A DNA stretch of 64,000 nt from Pectobacterium actinidiae (GTDB lineage Bacteria; Pseudomonadota; Gammaproteobacteria; Enterobacterales; Enterobacteriaceae): contig NZ_JRMH01000001.1 of the NCBI RefSeq assembly GCF_000803315.1, forward strand, positions 1,860,001 to 1,924,000. The letters run 5' to 3'. This document shows positions 7,915 to 16,625 of this stretch, piece by piece. The position numbers were made by a program, and so were the translations under genes. The notes beneath the pieces were generated by a model. It saw only the letters and a list, made by a program, of their open reading frames with translations, was not told the origin of the DNA and did no database searches. The number at the start of each line of letters is the position of its first letter. The stretch's first letter is position 1.

Positions 7915-8646
7915 TTACTGCTGGAACCATTTTTTGTAGATGGTCTCGTAAGTGCCATCCTGTTTAATTTTGTTGAGTGCATCGTCGAATTTCTTCAGCA
8001 GCTCATCGTTGTTCTGGCGCACGGCGATGCCCAGACCGATACCGAAGTAACCTTTATCTGTCACTTTCTGACCAAGGGTTGCCAGCGCATCGTTCTGCTT
8101 CAACCATTCGTTGACCACAGCGGTATCACCAAACACGGCATCCAGACGACCATTTTTCAGATCCAGCACCGCATTTTGATAGCTGTCGTAAGGGACGGTT
8201 TTGATATCGCTATGCTTTTCCATCAGATACTTCTGGTGGGTGGTACCATTTTGTACCCCAACGCGTTTGCCTGTCAGCGCGGCGATATCAGCAACTTTCC
8301 CTTTCTGGGCAATAAACTGAGCGGAGTTGTCATAGTAAGGCTGGGTGAATGACACCTGCTGTTGACGTTCAGGCGTAATATCCATTCCCGCGATGACGGC
8401 TTCGAAACGACGGAATTTCAGGCCGGGGATCAGGCTGTCAAATGCCTGATTGCTGAACGTACAGGTTGCCTGCATTTCTTTGCACAGAGCATTAGCCAGA
8501 TCGATATCAAAACCTTGGATCTGGTTATTGGCATCGACAAATTCGAACGGAGGGTAGGAGGCTTCGGTCGCGAAACGGATGGTGTCCGCAGCATGAGCAG
8601 AGGCGGCACTAACGGCGAATAAGGCTGCAACAATCAACTTTTTCAT
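7915..8646 (-). CDS. artI: Arginine-transport periplasmic binding protein ArtI
   Basis: Periplasmic receptor encoded inside the art operon, 243 residues from this start. It has a signal peptide (MKKLIVAALFAVSAASAHAA), the binding-protein motif ATEASYPPFEFVDANNQIQG, and GVQNGTTHQKY and YETIYKKWFQQ, which match ArtI rather than ArtJ. The frame extends eight residues upstream, but AGGAAA lies at proper distance from this ATG and is too close for the earlier ones. Duplication of the receptor (ArtI and ArtJ) is the normal enterobacterial arrangement. Confidence 0.93.
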   Translation of the reverse strand: MKKLIVAALFAVSAASAHAADTIRFATEASYPPFEFVDANNQIQGFDIDLANALCKEMQATCTFSNQAFDSLIPGLKFRRFEAVIAGMDITPERQQQVSFTQPYYDNSAQFIAQKGKVADIAALTGKRVGVQNGTTHQKYLMEKHSDIKTVPYDSYQNAVLDLKNGRLDAVFGDTAVVNEWLKQNDALATLGQKVTDKGYFGIGLGIAVRQNNDELLKKFDDALNKIKQDGTYETIYKKWFQQ

Positions 8647-8666
8647 TATCATTTTCCTGATAGTAA

Positions 8667-9395
8667 TCAATGTGATAAATAACCAGCGAATTCAGGCGTC
8701 TGCGGCTGGGTAAAGTGCGTCGCATCCCCTTGTTCAACGATGCGGCCGTTTTCCATATAAACCACCCGGCTGGCCGTTTTACGGGCAAATTCGACTTCAT
8801 GAGTAACGATGACCTGCGTAATGCCGGTTTGCGCTAATTCACGGATGATATTGACGACCTGAGCTGTAATCTCTGGATCCAGCGCGGCAGTGGGTTCATC
8901 AAATAGCAGAACCTGAGGTTCCATCATCAGCGCACGGGCAATCGCGACACGCTGTTGCTGTCCACCAGAAAGATGGAGAGGGAAGCGATCGGCAAAGTCA
9001 TTGAGGCGCAGGCGCGTCAGCAGTTTGTCCGCTCGCGCTTTGGCTTCTTCTTTACTCAGCCCCAGCACGCGGCAGGGCGCTTCAATCAGGTTTTGCACCA
9101 CGGTCAAATGCGGCCACAAATTATATTGCTGGAACACCATTCCGACGTTCTGACGCAACTCACGGATCGCGCTGTCGGATGGCGTGCGCTGAAAATCAAA
9201 CTGATTACCGGCGATGGAAAGCTTGCCAGAACGTGGCATTTCCAACAGATTAAGAACGCGTATCAGCGAGCTCTTTCCTGCCCCGCTGGGACCAAGAAGC
9301 ACCAGCGTTTCACCCGCAGGACAATCGAGGGTGATATCAAATAGCGCCTGGTATGTGCCGTAGAAACAGTTAATGCCGTTTAGTTGAATACTCAT
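8667..9395 (-). CDS. artP: Arginine ABC transporter ATP-binding protein ArtP
   Basis: ATPase of the arginine importer, 242 residues, the E. coli length, beginning MSIQLNG. Walker [10 protein letters not shown] lies near residue 36, the [14 protein letters not shown] signature near 142, and Walker [14 protein letters not shown] near 162. An in-frame upstream ATG at 9416 would add seven residues (MSIQFLR), duplicating MSIQ; neither start has a strong ribosome site, so the start is the least certain part. It is first in the operon artP-artI-artQ-artM. Confidence 0.93.
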   Translation of the reverse strand: MSIQLNGINCFYGTYQALFDITLDCPAGETLVLLGPSGAGKSSLIRVLNLLEMPRSGKLSIAGNQFDFQRTPSDSAIRELRQNVGMVFQQYNLWPHLTVVQNLIEAPCRVLGLSKEEAKARADKLLTRLRLNDFADRFPLHLSGGQQQRVAIARALMMEPQVLLFDEPTAALDPEITAQVVNIIRELAQTGITQVIVTHEVEFARKTASRVVYMENGRIVEQGDATHFTQPQTPEFAGYLSH

Positions 9396-9499
9396 GCGTA
9401 AGAATTGAATAGACATTGATGCGGCGAATGTTAACGTCGGCAGAATAGTTATGCAATCACCGGGGGTTAAAATTTGCCAATAAGCGATTTGTTGGTTAA

Positions 9500-9531
9500 A
9501 TAATAGCACAAAATAGCGACTTACGGCTGAG
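9500..9531 (-). promoter_or_regulatory. Possible extended -10 promoter of artPIQM
   Basis: On the minus strand TGCTATTAT forms an extended -10 element (TATTAT complement of 9500-9505); the -35 region is poor. It would give a leader of about 100 nt before artP. A weak ARG-box-like sequence (about 14 of 18) lies at 9440-9457, inside the leader, without a paired second box, so ArgR control of this operon is only a suggestion. Confidence 0.4.
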
Positions 9532-9591
9532 CACGTGCTTTCCCATCAGTAGCGCTGGCATTGACACTAAAACACAGTGAAAGGAGACGAG

Positions 9592-9915
9592 ATGCAATTA
9601 TCCACTACGCCGAATCTGGAAGGCTTCACCATTACTGAATATTGTGGTGTTGTGACTGGCGAAGCCATTCTTGGCGCAAACATCTTCCGGGATTTTTTTG
9701 CCAGCATCCGCGATGTCGTTGGCGGCCGGTCTGGTGCCTATGAGAAGGAGCTACGTAAGGCGCGGCAGATTGCGTTCAAAGAGTTACAGGAGCAAGCCGA
9801 AGATTTAGGAGCGAACGCCATTGTGGGCATCGATCTTGACTATGAAACCGTCGGGAAGGACGGCAGTATGCTGATGGTGACCGTCAGCGGTACGGCGGTA
9901 AAGGTTCGCCGCTAG
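9592..9915 (+). CDS. ybjQ: YbjQ family (UPF0145) protein
   Basis: Small conserved protein of 107 residues, same length as E. coli YbjQ. The core [19 protein letters not shown] and [16 protein letters not shown] is typical of the UPF0145/YbjQ family, a fold thought to form pentameric rings; the cellular role is not known. The ATG at 9592 has AAGGAG at 9581-9586. It lies directly before amiD and divergent from artP, as in E. coli. Confidence 0.92.
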   Translation: MQLSTTPNLEGFTITEYCGVVTGEAILGANIFRDFFASIRDVVGGRSGAYEKELRKARQIAFKELQEQAEDLGANAIVGIDLDYETVGKDGSMLMVTVSGTAVKVRR

Positions 9916-9960
9916 CAGGTGAAGTATCTGGCGGAAAACAAGCACAATAGTGGAATAACG

Positions 9961-10788
9961 ATGTTGAAATGGATCGTCTGCATAGCGCTGGGGCTGTTGG
10001 CGGGTTGCCAATCCGCTTCTTCGCTGAAAGAACAGAATAATTATGTACTGGAGACCGCAGTGCAGTCGCGGGCGCAGGAGCCCCGTATCCGCTTTCTGGT
10101 GATTCACTACACGGCGGAAGATTTTGCTACCTCTCTGAATATTCTGACGGATGAGCACGTTAGCGCCCATTATCTGATCCCAGCACACCCGCCTTTGCAG
10201 CGTGGCAAGCCGCTTGCCTGGCAACTGGTGCCTGAATCTCAGGCTGCCTGGCATGCGGGAGCCAGTAGCTGGCGCGGGTTTAGTCGGCTGAATAATTCTT
10301 CGATTGGTATTGAGATCGAAAACGCGGGTTATCAGCGCACCCTAACAGGCTATACGTGGGAGCCGTTTACCGCCTCGCAGATTCAGCTCGTGACCGCGAT
10401 CGCCCGCGATATTGTCGATCGCTATCAGATTGCCCCGCAGAACGTGGTGGCGCACAGCGATATTGCCCCACAGCGCAAACAAGACCCTGGACCGCTGTTC
10501 CCTTGGCAGGCGCTAGCGCAAGCAGGCATTGGTGCCTGGCCAGATGCGCCGCGGGTTGCGTTCTATTTGAACGGAAGACTGCCGATGCAGCCGGTGGATG
10601 AAGCGGTTCTGCTGGAAAAACTGGGGCGCTATGGCTATTCGGTACAAGACGCGATGACGGCGCGTGAAAAGCGACAGGTGATTGCCGCTTTCCAGATGCA
10701 TTTCCGCCCTGAAAATTATCAAGGCCAGCCAGATGCGCAGAGTGAGGCGATTGTTGATGCGCTGCTGGAGAAATACGGCAGCCGCTAA
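9961..10788 (+). CDS. amiD: N-acetylmuramoyl-L-alanine amidase AmiD, outer-membrane lipoprotein
   Basis: Zinc amidase that cleaves the bond between N-acetylmuramic acid and the peptide, including anhydro-muropeptides. The 275-residue product begins with a lipoprotein signal ending LLAGC, with C16 as the likely lipidation site. The Amidase_2 domain has the zinc ligand H49 in VIHYTAED, a second histidine in [16 protein letters not shown], and GIEIEN. A C-terminal helical peptidoglycan-binding part follows. The stop overlaps that of the convergent ybjT by three bases. Confidence 0.93.
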   Translation: MLKWIVCIALGLLAGCQSASSLKEQNNYVLETAVQSRAQEPRIRFLVIHYTAEDFATSLNILTDEHVSAHYLIPAHPPLQRGKPLAWQLVPESQAAWHAGASSWRGFSRLNNSSIGIEIENAGYQRTLTGYTWEPFTASQIQLVTAIARDIVDRYQIAPQNVVAHSDIAPQRKQDPGPLFPWQALAQAGIGAWPDAPRVAFYLNGRLPMQPVDEAVLLEKLGRYGYSVQDAMTAREKRQVIAAFQMHFRPENYQGQPDAQSEAIVDALLEKYGSR

Positions 10789-12221
10789 ACCGTTTCCTTC
10801 TCTGCCAGTTTCGCAATACGTGCCGCCATGCCGCGGAAGATAAATAAGTGGGCGGGCATCATCAGAAACCAGTAGACCAGCCCGTTGAACCCGGAAGGGT
10901 GCCAGCGGGCGCGGACATCAACGGTTCGATGAGTGCCTTTGTCCGTGATGGTAAAGTTGAGTTTACCCAGCCCCGGCGCTTTCATGCCAAATAGCAGCAC
11001 CAGCTGACGCTGTGGCTTGATCGAGATAACCTTCCAACCGTCAATCTTGTCACCCACTTCCAGTGTCGGACGCTCAGGGCGTCCGTAAATCACGCTGTTG
11101 CCGCAGAGATCGTCCAGCCGGGCACGGATATTCCACAGCGTATTCGCATAAAAATAGCCTTCTTTTCCGCCGACCTGCTGAATGACCTGCCAGAGTGCCT
11201 GACTGGAAGCAGATGTCTCTATCGTATGACCCGCCTGTTTAGGGTAAAAACCGTAATTTGGCTTCCAGCGTGCGCGCACCTCGGTGTCATCGCCCCAGTC
11301 GGCCTGCTGCACGCTCTCCATTTCGCTTTGCAGCGTGAAGCGCACGGCGTCATCAAAGCTAATTAGCGTTTGTGGGATCAATGTCTGGAGTTCGCGTCCA
11401 TCGGCCTGTAAATCGTGTTTTAACCCCTGAATCAGTGCGCGGGCGATAGACGGGGGAACCGATGTCACCAGATGCAAGAACCAGACGGACACCAGATGTG
11501 TTGGCATGGGAACGGGGATCAGCACTCTGCGCTTGCCGCTGATCTGAATGAAACGCTCGAACATGGTCTGGTAGCTGATATATTCGGGGCCTGCGGCATC
11601 CATGATGCGGTTTTCTGTCGCGGGGTGCTGCGCGATATTGATCAGATACACCAGCAGGTTTTCCAGTGCAATGGGGGACGATTTAGATCGCACCCAGCGC
11701 GGCGGTGTCAGTATCGGCAGGTTATAGACCATATCGCGCATGATCTCGAACGCCGCCGAACCGGTACCGATAATAATACCCGCACGCAGCTCTGTAACGG
11801 GAATACCGCTGCTGCGTAAAACATCTCCCGTGATCTGGCGTGCCTGCATATGCGGTGAGGTATCGTCTTTCGCTTGAAGCGATCCCAGATAGATAATCTG
11901 TTTTACGCGGCTCGAGGCCAGTGCTAATAACAGATTCATGGCGGTCATCCGCTCTCTTGCCACGAAGTCCGCACCGTCGCCCATACTGTGCACCAGATAA
12001 TAGAGCGTTTCCGCTCCCCACAGACCATCAGGCAGGCTTTCTGGCTTAGCGAGATCAACCTGTTGGCAGTCGACGCCGGGCCAATTCCGTGACGCGAGGG
12101 ATTCAGTATTCCGACCAGCAGCGATGACTCGCTTGCCTTGTTTGCTTAATCGTTCGGTTAAATGGCGGCCAATGTAGCCAGTTGCGCCCAGAATCAGGAT
12201 TGGGGCTGAGGGGGATGTCAT
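10785..12221 (-). CDS. ybjT: YbjT-like NAD(P)-binding SDR/DUF2867 protein
   Basis: Predicted oxidoreductase-like protein of 478 residues. The N-terminal atypical short-chain dehydrogenase domain has the nucleotide motif [10 protein letters not shown] near residue 12 and an NmrA-like layout (YYLVHSMG). The C-terminal half corresponds to the DUF2867 region with a hydrophobic end ([16 protein letters not shown]). The function is not established. I chose the ATG at 12221, with GGAG ten bases upstream; a TTG at 12242 is the alternative. E. coli genes ybjS, ltaE and poxB that lie around ybjT are absent here. Confidence 0.9.
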   Translation of the reverse strand: MTSPSAPILILGATGYIGRHLTERLSKQGKRVIAAGRNTESLASRNWPGVDCQQVDLAKPESLPDGLWGAETLYYLVHSMGDGADFVARERMTAMNLLLALASSRVKQIIYLGSLQAKDDTSPHMQARQITGDVLRSSGIPVTELRAGIIIGTGSAAFEIMRDMVYNLPILTPPRWVRSKSSPIALENLLVYLINIAQHPATENRIMDAAGPEYISYQTMFERFIQISGKRRVLIPVPMPTHLVSVWFLHLVTSVPPSIARALIQGLKHDLQADGRELQTLIPQTLISFDDAVRFTLQSEMESVQQADWGDDTEVRARWKPNYGFYPKQAGHTIETSASSQALWQVIQQVGGKEGYFYANTLWNIRARLDDLCGNSVIYGRPERPTLEVGDKIDGWKVISIKPQRQLVLLFGMKAPGLGKLNFTITDKGTHRTVDVRARWHPSGFNGLVYWFLMMPAHLFIFRGMAARIAKLAEKETV

Positions 12222-12300
12222 GTGCCAGCGGCTCCACAGCAAAAGTTAACCATGGCTTACTATAATCGGGAAAAGACAAAGGGGGAAAGGGCAAAAAACG

Positions 12301-12459
12301 ATGAAAAGTATAGGATTACGACTCGCCTGGAACCAAGCGCAATTTAACATGACCTACCTGCCCGATAGCCGAAGCTACCGAACAGAAGGGGGTAAAACGC
12401 GGGCGTATCAGGCCAGAACGGTGTCGCCTTGCAGCTGGCAACTACAGGCTAAAACATAG
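12301..12459 (+). CDS. Candidate small protein, 52 residues, function unknown
   Basis: A short open frame with an ATG at 12301 preceded by a purine-rich GGGGGAAAGGG stretch (possible ribosome site). It runs 52 codons and overlaps the 3' end of hcr on the other strand by about 50 bases. It has no recognisable domain and no signal peptide. It may be a chance frame in the ybjT-hcr gap; the good ribosome site is the only positive sign. Confidence 0.2.
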   Translation: MKSIGLRLAWNQAQFNMTYLPDSRSYRTEGGKTRAYQARTVSPCSWQLQAKT

Positions 12460-13433
12460 CCCTGTTCGATCTCGGCTGGTGTTAGCGTCATGGTACTGCT
12501 GGTGGTGTAATGACCGGATAGCACGCGGGTTTTACAGCTCCCGCAAACACCGGCGCGGCAGGCGGCGACAACCGGCACCTTATTGGCTTCCAGTGCGGTC
12601 AGCAGGCTGATGCCGACCGGAACGCGCAGGTTTTTCAGCGGACGGCTGATGGTCAGCGTGAGCTGATCGGCATCTTCATCCAGTACTTCATCTGCCGGGC
12701 GGAACTGTTCTTTGAAGATGCGGGTTGAGGCAACGCCACGCTGCTGACTCAGGGTTTCAATCTGGTTCATGTACGGTGCCGGGCCGCAGGTCATCACGGT
12801 GCGGCTGGCGATATCCGGCACCTGTTCGACCAACAGGTCGCCGCTGATACGTCCAGAGAGGAAGCCGGGCGCCGCGTCAAACTCTGCCATCAGCGTCAGA
12901 TGCAGTTGCTGTGGATAACGCTGCACCAGATCCTGCCATTCTTTGGCGAAAATCACCTGTAGCGGATTGCGCACGTTGAAAATAACGTGGATATCGGTTT
13001 GCGGTTTGTTTGCCAGCAGCCAGCGGCACATCGACATAATCGGCGTGACGCCGCCGCCTGCCGCCGCCATCAGGTAACGATCGCTGACGGCGTTGGCACA
13101 GGTAAACTCGCCCTGTGCATCGGATAGCCACAGATAATCACCGACTTTCAGCGCTTGGGTCAGCCAGCGAGAGCCGACACCGTCGTCCAGCCTTCTTACC
13201 GTCAACGTGATAAAACGGCTGAGACCCGGTGACGAAGAAATTGTATAGGCTCGTAGCGTCTCCGCGCTGTTGGCAATGCTGACTAACGCATACTGACCTG
13301 GCTGATACGGATAAAAATCATGATTAACCAGTGAAATCGTCCAGACATCCGGTGTTTCCTGAGTAATCGAGTGTACCTGCATGCGGTTAGAACACAGCGG
13401 TGTCGGCCCAATCTGTAGTGCGGGCATGGTCAT
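12408..13433 (-). CDS. hcr: NADH oxidoreductase Hcr (hybrid-cluster protein reductase)
   Basis: Electron donor for Hcp; it passes electrons from NADH through FAD and a [2Fe-2S] cluster. The 341-residue product has an FAD-binding domain (RAYTISSSPG), an NAD-binding domain (AAAGGGVTPIMSM and MTCGPAPYM) and a C-terminal plant-type ferredoxin domain with cysteines in ACRAGVCGSC and LACSC. The ATG at 13433 has GGAGA six bases upstream. It follows hcp in the same direction, 139 bp apart, forming the hcp-hcr unit. Confidence 0.94.
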   Translation of the reverse strand: MTMPALQIGPTPLCSNRMQVHSITQETPDVWTISLVNHDFYPYQPGQYALVSIANSAETLRAYTISSSPGLSRFITLTVRRLDDGVGSRWLTQALKVGDYLWLSDAQGEFTCANAVSDRYLMAAAGGGVTPIMSMCRWLLANKPQTDIHVIFNVRNPLQVIFAKEWQDLVQRYPQQLHLTLMAEFDAAPGFLSGRISGDLLVEQVPDIASRTVMTCGPAPYMNQIETLSQQRGVASTRIFKEQFRPADEVLDEDADQLTLTISRPLKNLRVPVGISLLTALEANKVPVVAACRAGVCGSCKTRVLSGHYTTSSTMTLTPAEIEQGYVLACSCQLQGDTVLA

Positions 13434-13501
13434 AATCAATCTCCATAACAAACGGGTACGGTGAAGCGTGTAAAAATGGCAGCCCATAAGACCGCGGGCT
13501 T

Positions 13502-13533
13502 AGCGTGAGGCATCAATGCCGACACCTCACGCT
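13502..13533 (-). other. Hairpin between hcp and hcr
   Basis: AGCGTGAGG at 13502-13510 is complementary to CCTCACGCT at 13525-13533. It sits in the hcp-hcr gap, lacks a T-tract, and may lower hcr expression relative to hcp or stabilise the hcp end of the message. Confidence 0.5.
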
Positions 13534-13572
13534 GCGTGGCGAGGAACGCGCTCCTCCGTCCGCATTAATTCA

Positions 13573-15225
13573 TCAAGCGGCCAGAATGGTGTTCATGTCC
13601 TGTTCAACGGTGGTAATCGCTCGCATACCGAATTTGTCGTTCAGAATGGCAAGCAGGTTGTCCGTCAGGAAGCCCGGAGCCGTCGGCCCGGTGTAGATAT
13701 TCTTCACGCCGAGGGACAGCAGGGTGAGCAGGATGACAATCGCTTTCTGTTCAAACCAGGACAGCACCAGACTCAGCGGCAGGTCGTTCACGCCGCAGCC
13801 CAATTTTTCCGCCAGTTTCACGGCCAGAATAATTGCCGCGTAGGCGTCATTACATTGGCCGACATCCAGCAGACGTGGCAGGCCTTCCAGCGTACCGAAG
13901 TCCAGTTTGTTGAAACGGTATTTACCGCAGGCCAGCGTCATGATCAGGCAGTCTTGCGGAACGTTCAGCGTAAAGTCCGTGAAGTAGCTACGTTCTTCAC
14001 GGCTACCGTCACATCCACCAACCAGGAAGACGTGGCGCAGTTTTTTCTGTGCTACTAAATCGATGACGGTATCCGCGGCGCTCAGCAGCGTTTCACGACC
14101 AAAGCCGACGGTGATCATGTGCTCGATTTCGCTGTAGGGGAAACCCGCCAGCCCCTGTGCCTGTTTGATGACCGGGCTGAAATCGTCGCCTTCCAGGTGG
14201 TTCACGCCTGGCCAGCCAACGATGCTGCGCGTCCAGATGCGGTCACCATAGTTACCTACGTTTGGATCGATAATGCAGTTAGAGGTCATGACGATTGCGC
14301 CAGGGAATTTGGCAAACTCAGTCTGCTGGTTCTGCCAACCGCTGCCGTAGTTACCCGCCAGATGCGTGAATTTTTTCAGCTCTGGGTAACCGTGCGCAGG
14401 CAGCATCTCGCCGTGAGTATAAATATTCACGCCAGTGCCTTCGGTTTGCTCCAGCAGCATGCGCAGGTCTTTCAGGTCATGACCGGAAATCAGAATCGCT
14501 TTACCCGCAATCGGGCGGACGTTAACGGAGGTCGGCTGTGGATGACCGTAAGCATTGGTTTCGCCATGGTCGAGGATCGCCATGACGTTGAAGTTCATTT
14601 TGCCGATGCCCATGGCGTTGTTCAGCAGGGTATCAACATCGGATGGCTGAGTACCCAGCCATGCCATGAAGGCATGATATTCGGCATAAATCGCGTTGTC
14701 ATACTGACCGAGAACGTGGGCATGTTCCATGTAGGCCGCCGCGCCTTTCAGTCCGTAGAGGTTGAGCATACGCAGGCCGTGAATGTCGTCGCCCACGCTG
14801 GCCTTATCGCTGTCCAGCGCAAAATCCGCCGCCTGTTGCAGTAAGGTCGGAATATCGTTACCAGCCAGTTGCAGGGCTGCCATTGGGTGATCCACGGTCG
14901 CGGTGGCATCGTGCAGGCGGCAGCGAACAGCCAGAGACTCACGCAGTGTAATGGCTTCCTGTGCGTAGCCAATTATGCGTTGGGAATCGAAGTTAACGTT
15001 GGTCAACGTCGAGAAGAAGGCGCGTGGCGCAAAGTTGTCGACATCATGATCGATGATATCCAGCTCGCGCGCTTTCAGCGCCCAGGCAGAAAGCCCTTGC
15101 AGCACAGCAACCAGCAGGTCTTGCAGATCGGAGGTTTCTGCGGTTTTGCCGCACATGCCCTGCGCGTAAGAGCAGCCGTTTCCAACAGGGGTACGAATCG
15201 TTTGTTCACATTGCACACAAAACAT
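13573..15225 (-). CDS. hcp: Hybrid-cluster protein Hcp
   Basis: Iron-sulfur protein with a hybrid Fe-S-O cluster that acts as a high-affinity NO reductase under anaerobic conditions, also described as a hydroxylamine reductase and S-nitrosylase. The 550 residues match the E. coli length. The N-terminal cysteines C3, C6, C18 and C25 bind the first cluster; hybrid-cluster ligands are seen around [12 protein letters not shown] and ACGKYRF. Electrons come from Hcr, encoded next. An NsrR-like box and an FNR-like site lie upstream. Confidence 0.96.
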   Translation of the reverse strand: MFCVQCEQTIRTPVGNGCSYAQGMCGKTAETSDLQDLLVAVLQGLSAWALKARELDIIDHDVDNFAPRAFFSTLTNVNFDSQRIIGYAQEAITLRESLAVRCRLHDATATVDHPMAALQLAGNDIPTLLQQAADFALDSDKASVGDDIHGLRMLNLYGLKGAAAYMEHAHVLGQYDNAIYAEYHAFMAWLGTQPSDVDTLLNNAMGIGKMNFNVMAILDHGETNAYGHPQPTSVNVRPIAGKAILISGHDLKDLRMLLEQTEGTGVNIYTHGEMLPAHGYPELKKFTHLAGNYGSGWQNQQTEFAKFPGAIVMTSNCIIDPNVGNYGDRIWTRSIVGWPGVNHLEGDDFSPVIKQAQGLAGFPYSEIEHMITVGFGRETLLSAADTVIDLVAQKKLRHVFLVGGCDGSREERSYFTDFTLNVPQDCLIMTLACGKYRFNKLDFGTLEGLPRLLDVGQCNDAYAAIILAVKLAEKLGCGVNDLPLSLVLSWFEQKAIVILLTLLSLGVKNIYTGPTAPGFLTDNLLAILNDKFGMRAITTVEQDMNTILAA

Positions 15226-15241
15226 AATGACTTCCTTTTTT

Positions 15242-15264
15242 AAGTTGCATTTAAAATGCTTGTT
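15242..15264 (-). promoter_or_regulatory. NsrR-like operator upstream of hcp
   Basis: The sequence is an 11-1-11 dyad: AAGTTGCATTT at 15242-15252, one base, and AAATGCTTGTT at 15254-15264. It matches the enterobacterial NsrR half-site (AAGATGCATTT) well on both sides. It lies 17-39 bp upstream of the hcp ATG. NsrR is the NO-sensing repressor of hcp-hcr in E. coli, so NO would relieve repression here. Confidence 0.72.
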
Positions 15265-15324
15265 TAAAGCATAGTGTCAGCCGAGGTAGGTAAAAAGGCT
15301 TTTTTACTGCAACTTTAGGTAAAT

Positions 15325-15338
15325 TTGATTTAGCGCAA
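15325..15338 (-). promoter_or_regulatory. FNR-like site upstream of hcp
   Basis: TTGATttagCGCAA matches 8 of 10 fixed bases of the FNR consensus TTGATNNNNATCAA. If transcription starts about 7 bp after TATGCT (complement of 15268-15273), the site is centred near -70, an upstream class I-type position. FNR activation of hcp-hcr from an upstream site is established for E. coli; the start site here is inferred. Confidence 0.5.
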
Positions 15339-15414
15339 ATTTGGTGATGGGCAATGAAAATCACTCTCAATCACAGCCCATAAACGAGGGGGGAGAACGG
15401 TATTTAGCGTGCGC

Positions 15415-16314
15415 TTATGAAGAAAAGAGCGCCATCAGTATGGGTGCCGCTAGGCTTAATAAGAAACCATGTACGATAGCCGCAGGCACGACGTCGATAC
15501 CCGCGCTGCGCTGTAAGACGGGTAGCGTGAAATCCATCGAGGTTGCACCGCAAAGGCCTAACGCACAGGAGCGATTACGTTGTGCCAACACGGGAACCAG
15601 CATAATTGCCAGTAGCTCGCGAGTCAGATCGTTGAAAAACGCGGTGCTGCCGATGACGGGCCCGAGGGCATCGGTCAGCAGAATGCCTGACAGGGAATAC
15701 CATCCATAGCCGGATGCCATCGCCAGACCGGTTTTCAGCGGCAGCCCCAGAATCCATGCGGCAAGCAGGCCGCCACCGAGCGCGCTAATCCCGACGATAA
15801 GTGCAATAACCAGACCGCGACGATTTAAGACAATTTGGCGCAACGTCATCCCGCTGTTACGCAGTTGAACACCGACCAAAAAGAGCAGGAAGATCAGTGC
15901 ATATTCGCTGCCTTTGCTGGCGTAGGTGAATCCCGGCCATTGCGTTAAGCCCAGCAGGAAACCACCGGATACCACGCCGCAGAGTTTTAACGATTCAAGG
16001 ATCATTCGCAGTCGGGAAGGCGGAGCCTCATCTCTATACTTGCTACGCCACGCGCTGCGTTTTTCCCACAGCCACAGGGCAATGCCGTTTGCCGCGACAA
16101 TACAGAATGCGAAGACGGCAGTGTAGCGGAAGATCAGTAACAAATTGCTGCTGAGATTTTCCAGAAAGGCCAGGCTGATGCCCATCAAAAACAGAATAAC
16201 GTACACCATCCAACTCAGTAGTTGGTTAATCAGCTGTAATGCTTTTTTGCCGCGCATTGGTACCAGATAGCCAATGATGAGCGGTAATAAAATAATTAAT
16301 AATCCTGAATACAT
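15415..16314 (-). CDS. lysO: L-lysine exporter LysO
   Basis: Inner-membrane lysine and thialysine exporter (formerly YbjE), 299 residues, matching E. coli length. About eight to ten hydrophobic segments are visible. Conserved stretches include LLFLVGVQLRNSGMTLRQIV, SGYGWYSLSGILLTDALGP and LGLCGATSMDFTLPVLQR. The ATG at 16314 gives the E. coli-like start MYSGLL; a GTG directly before it is better spaced from AAGGA. It is encoded upstream of hcp in the same direction. I saw no ARG box in its upstream region. Confidence 0.93.
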   Translation of the reverse strand: MYSGLLIILLPLIIGYLVPMRGKKALQLINQLLSWMVYVILFLMGISLAFLENLSSNLLLIFRYTAVFAFCIVAANGIALWLWEKRSAWRSKYRDEAPPSRLRMILESLKLCGVVSGGFLLGLTQWPGFTYASKGSEYALIFLLFLVGVQLRNSGMTLRQIVLNRRGLVIALIVGISALGGGLLAAWILGLPLKTGLAMASGYGWYSLSGILLTDALGPVIGSTAFFNDLTRELLAIMLVPVLAQRNRSCALGLCGATSMDFTLPVLQRSAGIDVVPAAIVHGFLLSLAAPILMALFSS

Positions 16315-16625
16315 CACAGAATTGATGTCCTTACGCGAGAAAAACGGCGCTAACCCGTATTTTAGGATTGGCGAGGGTTGCCGTAGTCAAACAATGAGGC
16401 TTTTCTTCTTCATTTCTACCCCGATAGATATCGGCACGGCGGAAACACAAACCGTTCGTTAACAACATCGTGGGATTCATCGGCTACACTTGGCGGGAAG
16501 AAAAACGATAATCTATTAAAATTAAACAAATTATCGGGGTGAGTAAAGCGCTGTCTGGCAGGATATTCTATACGGTGAGCGTTTTTGCAGCAGAAACTCG
16601 CAGGCAGTTGCTACAGGAGAGAAGG
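16315..16625. other. Divergent intergenic region lysO / ybjD
   Basis: This stretch has no convincing gene. It holds two dyads: CCGATA-ga-TATCGG at 16421-16434, and CGATAAT at 16506-16512 facing ATTATCG at 16530-16536. The ybjD ribosome site (GGAGA) lies at 16616-16620. The frame of ybjD stays open upstream to about 16539, but E. coli-like sequence begins only at 16626. Confidence 0.6.

Noticed and set aside
9404..9457. ARG boxes controlling artPIQM
   Set aside because: Only two isolated sequences of about 14/18 match, without 3-bp-spaced partners and placed downstream of the likely -10 box; too weak to call as operators.
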